Source: Mucilaginibacter sp. CSA2-8R | GTDB lineage: Bacteria; Bacteroidota; Bacteroidia; Sphingobacteriales; Sphingobacteriaceae | Direction: 5' to 3' | Length of the DNA: 64,000 nucleotides | Assembly: GCF_038806765.1 (NCBI RefSeq) | Contig: NZ_CP152389.1 | Span: 868,001 to 932,000, forward strand | Shown: positions 58,696-64,000 of the stretch, piece by piece | How positions within the stretch are numbered: the stretch's first letter is position 1 | How the letters are laid out: the number at the start of each line of letters is the position of its first letter | Position numbers and translations under genes: made by a program | The notes under the pieces: model-generated | The model's database searches: none | Seen by the model: only the letters and a program-made list of their open reading frames with translations | Told to the model about the DNA's origin: nothing

Positions 58696-58717
58696 TGCGC
58701 CCACCTGGGCTCGAACC
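58696..58717 (-). pseudogene. Displaced 3' end of a tRNA gene (att site)
   Basis: On the minus strand these 22 bases read as the last two T-stem bases, the T loop TTCGAGC, the 3' T stem CCAGG, the acceptor strand TGGGCGC and discriminator A. The sequence then diverges: bases 58718-58720 do not complete the T stem, and no 5' half exists nearby. The fragment resembles the end of a tRNA-Met-type gene, though identity is uncertain. This is what integration of an element into a tRNA 3' end leaves at its far side. Confidence 0.7.
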
Positions 58718-58995
58718 CTATCTTGTAGTAAATTGATAATCAATTAGTTATCTATGTTGAAAATAGCAAGGTTACGGAATAGGTTTCGTAACCAGTTATA
58801 TCCAAATCTAATATTATTAAACTGAGTTTTAAAATAAACTAGTACATTTTCTTAAGAATTCGAACCGTTATTTGCCATCATTACTATCTTCAGTTATCTA
58901 TTCTTAGGAATTGCTTGGTGAGTAACCACACCATTAACAATGGTCACTTCAAATTCAAACTTATTGTTTTAACTGGATTACCTCGTTCTAAAGCA
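58718..58995. other. Island left-end segment with inverted repeats
   Basis: No gene is visible. The segment has a 7+1+7 palindrome at 58731-58745 (AATTGAT/ATCAATT) and a 7-bp repeat GGTTACG/CGTAACC at 58770-58776 and 58787-58793, directly beside the tRNA fragment. They could be recombinase arm sites; this is inference. Confidence 0.45.
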
Positions 58996-59465
58996 TTATG
59001 CTCCTGCCATTGGCTTTGCTGCTGCTCCAGCAACAGCTCCGTTTGCCAAACCAATATATTTGCTTCCAACCGGAACAACAAAGTTTTTTATTTTTCCAAT
59101 TGCAACCGCGTATCCATGGCCGTCACATGTAACCCTGATAGCAGGTTATCGCCAGTAACCATCATAATAGCAGATAATAACGTACCGTTAAAAATTTCTG
59201 CTTTATTTTCAAGCACTTCTATATGGATATTTTGTTGTTTGGCCTGCTTCACCTCCAAGCCACCCTCCATGCCAAAATGCGTATGGTTGTTCATAGCTTG
59301 TTTATTTTGGTATTCATAACGTTTTAAAAAAGTGTAGCTTTCATCAATAATTGACAGTGCCATGCGGCAGCCTATATCCATACTTACTGCATATGGAATC
59401 ACCGCATTATCAGTAGCCAGTACCCCGCCAATGGGGAGGTCAAAATCCATGTGCGCGTCGGGCAT
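58996..59465 (-). pseudogene. Chimeric shard: RtcB RNA-ligase fragment joined to an unknown C-terminus
   Basis: The first 73 codons from 59465 (MPDAHMDFDLPIGGVLAT, VSMDIGCRM, HTHFGMEGGLEVKQ) are clearly an internal piece of a Bacteroidota RtcB RNA ligase, which normally exceeds 400 residues. From about 59246 downward the sequence switches to an unrelated stretch. After a stop at 59088, another frame continues (FVVPVGSKYIGLANGAVAG) to a stop at 58996. Both ends of the RtcB piece are abrupt. It is non-functional as an RNA ligase. Confidence 0.75.
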
Positions 59466-59557
59466 TCTGTACCGACTCGCACGTAACTACGCAATTTACA
59501 AACGATGAATTTGTGGAAGTGAGAAGCCTGGCAAAATTAATTTGCGAAGCATTGTAA
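59465..59557 (+). pseudogene. C-terminal remnant of an unidentified protein
   Basis: An open stretch of 30 codons with coding character (FTNDEFVEVRSLAKLICEAL) ends at a stop at 59557. It has no start and abuts the RtcB shard head to head at about 59,463. Confidence 0.35.
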
Positions 59558-59576
59558 TGAACGGATTAATCAACTG

Positions 59577-60335
59577 TTACGTCGCACGCGTCGCATCGCC
59601 TGAACACAATAAATTGTTTTTAAGTCCCTTAAACTCGCCAGGCATTTCCCAGGTTTTCGCATAATCGAATATTTCGTTTGAGGCGACTTCCCAAGGTACG
59701 TTATTGAAAAGACATTCGCCGATGATCTCGCCATCGGCTCTTTTAGAAATGTAGATCTTTAGCCAGTTTATTTTATTAGTGGTTAGCTGGTTAGGTATCT
59801 CACTTTTTAATAAGTCATAAAGTGGTTCGCCGGTAGGGTATTCGTTCCACTGTCCCTGAGCATTTAAAGTTCCTAAGTTCGGATGCCACAAAACGTCTTT
59901 GCAATTTACTATTGTTATGAAATCAAGATCAGGATCATGACTATCCGTAAAACTATCCATTATGGTTACAAAGGTTGAATTGATATAATTATCTAAAGCA
60001 GTATTCGTTTGCTCCTCAAATGAATAACCTGCCCCTACAACGCTCTCTATTATTCCGTCGGGGAAATACGTTTGATGAGATGCAGCCACCATTAAATGCA
60101 TAATATTGGGATGATTGTCCAGATTTTCCACCACCATAAAACTTATTTCCAGTTCATCATTTACAATAAGGGCCAGGTATTGTGCATGCCTTTTAACATC
60201 GTAGCCCATTTCAATAAGCCTGGCCTCAAAGGCAATTAATACGTTCCAGTTTTTGTTAATGTAAGGCGTGTCGTTTTGCTGTACAGGCTGATCGGTATCT
60301 GCTGTTTTCTTTTTTAAAAAATCAAATAAACCCAT
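59577..60335 (-). CDS. DUF6348-like cytoplasmic protein
   Basis: The intact 252-residue frame begins MGLFDFLKKK and shows WNVLIAFEARLIEMGYDVKR, NHPNIMHLMVAA and KINWLKIYISKRADG. I believe it matches DUF6348, a small Bacteroidota family sometimes found with toxin-immunity type loci, but this is from memory of its pattern. It is one of few intact genes in the island. The neighbouring ADP-ribosylglycohydrolase piece lies 17 bases upstream on the same strand. Confidence 0.65.
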   Translation of the reverse strand: MGLFDFLKKKTADTDQPVQQNDTPYINKNWNVLIAFEARLIEMGYDVKRHAQYLALIVNDELEISFMVVENLDNHPNIMHLMVAASHQTYFPDGIIESVVGAGYSFEEQTNTALDNYINSTFVTIMDSFTDSHDPDLDFITIVNCKDVLWHPNLGTLNAQGQWNEYPTGEPLYDLLKSEIPNQLTTNKINWLKIYISKRADGEIIGECLFNNVPWEVASNEIFDYAKTWEMPGEFKGLKNNLLCSGDATRAT

Positions 60336-60351
60336 CCTAATTACTTAAATA

Positions 60352-60699
60352 TTACTGCACAGCTTTAAACATTCTAACAGAAAGATCGTCAATATCATTT
60401 TTACGGGCAAGTTGACTTAACCAATGCTGAGGGATACTCTCAAGGCCGTATAATAGTCCCGCAAGACCGCCTGTTACGGCACCTGTTGTATCTGTATCTT
60501 GTCCTAAATTAACGGCTTTTAAAACAGCATCTTTATAATTGTCTGTATTTAGCAGGCACCAAATGCTGGCTTCCAATGTATGCAATACATATCCGCTGCT
60601 GCGAATTTGATTTTCGGGTATTATATCTATCCTGTCGATGAGCAACCGGTCAAATAAACTCGTTTCGTCCCTACTCATATTTATCGATATACACTTCAT
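60352..60699 (-). pseudogene. ADP-ribosylglycohydrolase, C-terminal fragment
   Basis: The last 100 or so residues of an ADP-ribosylglycohydrolase are visible: SSGYVLHTLEASIWCLL, AVNLGQDTDTTGAVTGGLAGLLYG. The aspartates of GQDTDTTGA are the second metal-binding motif, but the N-terminal catalytic motif is missing because the gene is cut near 60,680. The family removes ADP-ribose from proteins or DNA. As it stands it should be inactive. Confidence 0.85.
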
Positions 60700-61159
60700 T
60701 AATGATTATAACCTGGAGTATGATTTAGCTAAATGCCGTGGCCTCATCGACTACGTTTCTTATATCGAAAAAAATGGGGTAAAAGTAGATGGCATTGGTA
60801 CGCAAATGCATATAAATTCAAATTGGGACAGGTCTAAAATTGATGAGATGTTCAGGTTGCTTGCTGCCACTGGTAAACTGATTAAGGTTTCTGAGTTAGA
60901 CATGGGCATAGCAGGCAAAAAGACGCCGGTTATCACCGCCGCCGAATATGCAGAACAGAAGGACATGTATAAGTATGTAATCGAAAAATACTTTGAAATC
61001 ATTCCTAAGGCTCAACAATATGGTATTTGTATATGGAGCCCATTAGACAGCCCTGCAAACTCGTCTTGGCGAGCCGGAGAACCCATTGGCTTATGGAGCG
61101 AAGGGTTTGTTCGTAAACCTGCCTATGTTGGAGTTGTTGATGCTCTCTCTAAAAAGTAA
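60692..61159 (+). pseudogene. GH10 endo-beta-1,4-xylanase, C-terminal fragment
   Basis: From FINDYNLEYD onward the frame is the C-terminal half of a GH10 xylanase. It has VDGIGTQMHI, the nucleophile Glu in VSELDMG, and GICIWSPLDSPANSSW, ending with a normal stop and a terminator. The N-terminal half, with the acid/base Glu, is absent. Codons before 60,692 are antisense of the ADP-ribosylglycohydrolase remnant, so the join is sharp. Confidence 0.85.
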
Positions 61160-61177
61160 AAAATTGTGAATGTTTAG

Positions 61178-61212
61178 AAAAGCACAGCGTATTTTATGTA
61201 CACTGTGCTTTT
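61178..61212 (+). terminator. Terminator after the GH10 remnant
   Basis: A 10-bp stem (61178-61187 with 61203-61212) with a 15-base loop ends in TTTTTCG. Confidence 0.7.
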
Positions 61213-61317
61213 TCGTGATTATTATATAGAGCACGATTTTCTACCAGTTGTGGATCTGACGAATCGAGCAGTTGATAAATCTAACTTCAATATTTTAATT
61301 GAAATATATCGTTATCA

Positions 61318-61360
61318 AAAGAGAAGCAAATTAGGATAAATCTCGATTTTGCTTCTCTTT
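61318..61360. terminator. Terminator-like hairpin
   Basis: A perfect 13-bp stem (61318-61330 with 61348-61360) has a 17-base loop. No gene obviously ends here, so its role is unclear. Confidence 0.4.
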
Positions 61361-61479
61361 GTATCCTTTGAAAATCAGCTGCTGAAGAGGACGAAAAGCC
61401 TTAACTTGAAACGGTCAGACTATCGCCCACCTGTTATTATTAAACCGCAGACCCTTAGGCCATTCTATCCTTTGATACA

Positions 61480-61870
61480 GGTCGAGAGCCAAACAATTTA
61501 TGCTTGGAACCGGATGTGCGTAAATGAGGCCCTTAATTACTGAGCGGGCACGGACAGCTAAGAAATGAATCAACTTAAAGAGTTGGGAGTATAAGCTGAA
61601 GCTTAAGTATGAGGAGCTGGCCTTATAGCACAGCGTGTAAAAAAAGAGTTTACCAAAAAAAGGTATTAAAGTCCTGTTAGCTCAGGAAGGTAGTTCAGTT
61701 ACCAAACAGATTTTTTTCAGCTAAAGATTAGCAGGTCCTTTAAGCTGATAAAGTTATCCCAATCCATCTGTTACTATAAATATGTCAATGATGATACTGA
61801 AACTCTTGATCAGCTACCAAACAATATACTTTTTTTAAATAGGTTTTTGTACTATTTCGGTGTAATTTAA
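61480..61870 (+). mobile_element. Decayed IS3-family transposase remnant
   Basis: Read across frames, the strand shows pieces with the order and spacing of IS3-family OrfA then OrfB: SQTIYAWNRM (as TFYNWK in helix-turn-helix OrfA), MNQLKEL with WEYKLKLKYEELAL (leucine zipper), KKSLPKKGIKVLLAQEGSSV, and LSQSICYYKYVNDDTETLDQLP (start of OrfB). At least five stops or frameshifts break it, and the DDE domain is missing. No terminal repeats were found. Confidence 0.55.
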
Positions 61871-61897
61871 CTAGATGTATTATTTATCTACACTTTG

Positions 61898-61928
61898 TTG
61901 TTTTTTTAGAAAAGCAGTACTATCTTAG
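61898..61928 (+). promoter_or_regulatory. Candidate promoter of the precursor-peptide gene
   Basis: TTG (61898-61900), a 20-base spacer and TATCTTAG (61921-61928) match the Bacteroidota consensus with one mismatch in TAnnTTTG. Confidence 0.45.
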
Positions 61929-61939
61929 GGCATGCCGAG

Positions 61940-61960
61940 GCTAATCCACTATGGATTAGC
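61940..61960 (+). promoter_or_regulatory. Leader hairpin before the precursor-peptide gene
   Basis: A perfect 8-bp stem (61940-61947 with 61953-61960) with a 5-base loop lies in the predicted untranslated leader, 20 bases before the ATG. Confidence 0.5.
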
Positions 61961-61980
61961 GGGATGCTACTAAACTTATT

Positions 61981-62163
61981 ATGAAATTAAAGCTAACAAG
62001 CCTGTTGAAAAAAGGTGAGGAATCACAACCAAAAACGTTAAGAAGGGAAGATATGATCAAATTCACTGGTGGTTACGCCACTGGTGGGTATACCCATACG
62101 GTCACCGAAGTAGTGATGACTGACGGTGTGTATTATGATGCGACTGATGCAACCCAAGATTGA
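61981..62163 (+). CDS. Candidate modified-peptide (RiPP) precursor with double-glycine leader
   Basis: This 60-residue peptide has a charged leader (residues 1-31) ending in LRREDMIKFTGG. That layout (LSxEEMKxIxGG) is the common leader of Bacteroidota natural-product and bacteriocin precursors cut after the double glycine. The presumed core, residues 32-60, is rich in Tyr, Thr, Asp and Val and has no Cys or Lys, so it is not a lanthipeptide; Thr and Asp content would suit ester or amide cross-linking. The frame is intact amid decayed genes, with promoter, leader hairpin and terminator. No modifying enzyme is intact in the window. Confidence 0.6.
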   Translation: MKLKLTSLLKKGEESQPKTLRREDMIKFTGGYATGGYTHTVTEVVMTDGVYYDATDATQD

Positions 62164-62168
62164 TTTTC

Positions 62169-62210
62169 AAATTAAAAGGTTGCCTGAAAAGTAACCTTTT
62201 AATTTTTTTT
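62169..62210 (+). terminator. Terminator of the precursor-peptide gene
   Basis: A perfect 13-bp stem (62169-62181 with 62193-62205) with an 11-base loop runs into eight T residues, starting five bases after the stop codon. It is a textbook intrinsic terminator. Confidence 0.9.
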
Positions 62211-62318
62211 CATATACTATTCTTAATACAACTCTCATCGGCCGGATTCAAATCTCAATTTGCATTGTTCCTGCGAACCGCTTGGAACATTCACGTTGTA
62301 TGCTATAAAATACAATAA

Positions 62319-63334
62319 ATGAGGTCAAAAGTAATCTTAGCTACGAAAAAATTGCTGGGTTGTAATGCTCAAAATGAAATGGAACCTTTGGTAAGAAGCA
62401 ATTTCGCCGATGCCGTTAAAAGTGGAAGACTGGTTTACTGTGAAACTTTCGAGCCGAAAAAGTTCATTTATAGTCATTCAAGAAAAATAGCATTCAGGCG
62501 AAGTGGAAGCGATATCGTCTGTAATTTAAATGCGGATTACTTTTTAGAGTCGGAGCTTATCAAATTTACCATAGAGCGCTTTGTTTATGACGCCAATTTG
62601 TTTCAACTCCCTTGGATGTTAACGCTAGTGAAAATGATTCTGTGATCCCGGGTGAAGCGTGCATTATCAAAGCTGGCTTTATACGCATCAAGGGATTTGA
62701 AGAAAGGATAAACATAAATGGATTTGAAGATATTGATTTATTCTATCGCCTTATGCTGGTTGGTATAGCGCCTACAGATTATGGAGCCTAAACACTTAGA
62801 GTTTTATTTATCACTCTGACGGGAATAGACATTCGTCTGATAAGATAACGGAATGCGTTAAAAACATATACCTTAACCATATCGATTCCAGAACCTTTAA
62901 TATTCTGATTTTATATAAAGACAATTTTTTCGAAAACGGATAAATTATTGATCATACTGTCAAAAACGCACATGATCATAGTTGTGCTTATCTTGAAATG
63001 AATTGTTCCTTTTTCAAAGCTGGATCGCACTCTGAAAAGGAAAATGGCATGATGATTATGAAAGACTGCATTTACTTGTCGACAGCAATTAGGTTCACCA
63101 TTCATTCTCGTTTAAAGCTAAATCTACTGAAAGTTTGAGGAATGGTGGACTTTCTTTAAAATGCGGAGTGGCCTCAAGACTCAAATAGCTTCTTTTAATT
63201 ACGTTTACATCAACAGTCATTTATTCCTTAGAGATAAAAAAGACAAAAAATTATTATCAACCGATATGGATTCGGATACGATTTGTATTAAAAAATTTCA
63301 ATTACAAGCGGTTGATTTCAATATAATCTCCTGA
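62319..63334 (+). pseudogene. Glycosyltransferase (GT2/galactosyltransferase-related), frameshifted
   Basis: The first frame (to 62645) carries a GT-A-like DIVCNLNADYF motif. After a frameshift near 62,615 the second frame has GEACIIKAGFIRIKGFEE and INGFEDIDLFYRL, typical of galactosyltransferase-related proteins, up to a stop at 62791. Coding traces go on in a third frame (DKITECVKNIYLNHID, HSCAYLEMNCSFFKAG) and in a final one (63134-63334, FNYVYINSHLFLRDKKDKK). At least four lesions make it inactive. Such transferases often accompany peptide-modification loci in Bacteroidota. Confidence 0.65.
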
Positions 63335-63335
63335 A

Positions 63336-63791
63336 ATGAAGCTAGAAGAACTTACTCATTTGTCAATTTCTTATTTTTGCCCACAACGATATTGGAGTAA
63401 TTTAATTGAAGAGGGAATTTTGCCTTTTTTTTAGCCAGTCGCTTGGAACGTACAAAGGCTTATTTATTAGCGCTGAGTTTCAACAAAGGCGATAATAAAT
63501 AAGCCTTTGTACTGACCCTTCCAGCAACAGGAAAATGGCTCAGGCATCCGATAATTTTTTTACAAAATATTTTGTTTATAACCAATTTCAGGTACTGATG
63601 AGCTTGCCTTGTCTATTTGTGCAATTGAGCCAGCCAAAATAGTATTTTTGCCGCTAGCAAGCAATTATATATGTTCTGGTCTTTTGAGCAGAGTTTTTAT
63701 TTTGAATATGAACAAATTAAAATCTCAAAGCTACTTGAATTTTCAAGTTCAATTTACTGAATTCATTTTGAAAGATATTGGTGATCATTAG
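63336..63791 (+). pseudogene. Broken gene of uncertain family following the glycosyltransferase
   Basis: An ATG at 63336, one base after the previous stop, opens a frame (LSISYFCPQRYWSNLIEEGILPFF) that stops at 63434. Coding-like pieces follow in other frames (ERTKAYLLALSFNKGDN, then ALSICAIEPAKIVFLPLASNYICSGL to 63791). The pattern loosely recalls the thiopeptide-type biosynthesis domain of lanthipeptide dehydratases, but I cannot establish this. It holds the 20-bp inverted repeat noted separately. Confidence 0.4.
63450..63512. repeat. Perfect 20-bp inverted repeat inside the broken gene
   Basis: Arms 63450-63469 and 63493-63512 are exact reverse complements, with a 23-base spacer. The left arm lies in coding-like sequence; the right arm interrupts it with stops. 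Confidence 0.8.
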
Positions 63792-63847
63792 GTTATAGTG
63801 ACGTATTTTTAACATTTGCGGTGCTTTTGTATTTTGCTTCGATAACT

Positions 63848-64000
63848 ATGTTCTGGATAAATCGCGCTGTGTACATGAAAAGCAAGTATCAAGTTTCCTC
63901 CCATTCAGGTTCTGCTTACGAGGAAGTTTTCAAAAAGCAAGCATTAGAGGAAATAGTCGATGATCTATCTAATGGCAAAGGGTCGTTGGAAAAAAATTGG
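63848..64000 (+). CDS. 5' part of an unidentified gene running off the window
   Basis: The frame is open from a stop at about 63,785 to the window end. Starts at 63848 or 63875 are possible. The visible residues (MKSKYQVSSHSGSAYEEVFKKQALEEIVDDLSNG, in two pieces for length: MKSKYQVSSHSGS and AYEEVFKKQALEEIVDD) are hydrophilic. A hydrophobic stretch lies just before the first ATG, so the true start may be further upstream. No family was recognised. Confidence 0.35.
   Translation, partial: MFWINRAVYMKSKYQVSSHSGSAYEEVFKKQALEEIVDDLSNGKGSLEKNW

Noticed and set aside
58640-58800. Possible complete tRNA gene on the minus strand
   Set aside because: Only the last 22 bases fit a tRNA. The 5' T stem does not pair, and no anticodon arm, D arm or 5' acceptor strand is present.
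58915-59319. 134-codon plus-strand frame
   Set aside because: It is Cys- and Ser-rich antisense of the minus-strand RtcB-containing shard and shows no family pattern.
61349-61543. 64-codon plus-strand frame
   Set aside because: Its end overlaps the IS3-family OrfA remnant (SQTIYAW); the rest looks random, so it is not a separate gene.

Overview
The window reads as a chromosome segment from a Bacteroidota bacterium of the Sphingobacteriaceae type (Mucilaginibacter or Pedobacter-like). This rests on gene content (DUF4199, DUF4294, DUF6588, BatA-type membrane protein, GH3-type adenylase, SYLF protein, bacillithiol deacetylase, many glycoside hydrolases), on the Bacteroidota promoter motif TTG-N19-21-TAnnTTTG seen before several genes, and on the scarcity of strong Shine-Dalgarno sites. 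No rRNA, intact tRNA or CRISPR array was seen.

Layout. 1-1.8 kb: end of an M16 peptidase pair. 2-9.6 kb: guaB, a type-B carboxylesterase, a GH20 hexosaminidase with a PA14 tail, a basic-tailed lipoprotein and an aldo/keto reductase. 9.9-16.6 kb: an orphan TPR histidine kinase, then an operon of a BatA-domain protein, a dihydroorotase homologue that has lost its metal ligands, an acidic unknown and a DUF4199 membrane protein. 16.6-24.9 kb (minus strand): rseP, dxr, a GH3-type adenylase, an AT-rich membrane protein, two GT2 glycosyltransferases and a PAP2 phosphatase. 25.1-29.3 kb: a tight operon joining an HD phosphohydrolase fused to a Pycsar-type transmembrane domain, polyphosphate kinase and an SdiA-regulated-type lipoprotein. 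29.4-40.3 kb: a GAF-like orphan, a LuxE-type acyl-activating enzyme, a SYLF protein, penicillin acylase, alpha-amylase and SppA. 40.4-47 kb: folK, an Hpt protein, pabB, purA, fur and relA/spoT. 47-57 kb: DUF4294, Gpx-bshB1, a PLP-dependent deaminase, an outer-membrane-type protein, a pseudouridine synthase, a class IV aminotransferase, GH28 and an ABC-F ATPase. 57.2-58.4 kb: GH43.

From about 58.7 kb to the end the character changes abruptly. A 22-bp displaced 3' end of a tRNA gene, with the tRNA's terminator still attached, marks the left end of an integrated island. The island is AT-rich and mostly decayed: shards of RtcB, ADP-ribosylglycohydrolase and GH10 xylanase genes, an IS3-family relic, and a broken glycosyltransferase. 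In the middle is one intact unit: promoter-like sequence, leader hairpin, a 60-residue peptide with a double-glycine leader (a candidate modified-peptide precursor), and a strong terminator.

The most notable items are the HD-PycTM/ppk1 operon, the tRNA-bounded island with its precursor-peptide unit, the dihydroorotase-like protein lacking catalytic residues, and a recurrent placement of the promoter -7 motif 3-7 bases before start codons, which suggests leaderless or nearly leaderless mRNAs. All family assignments are from reading motifs; no database search was run.
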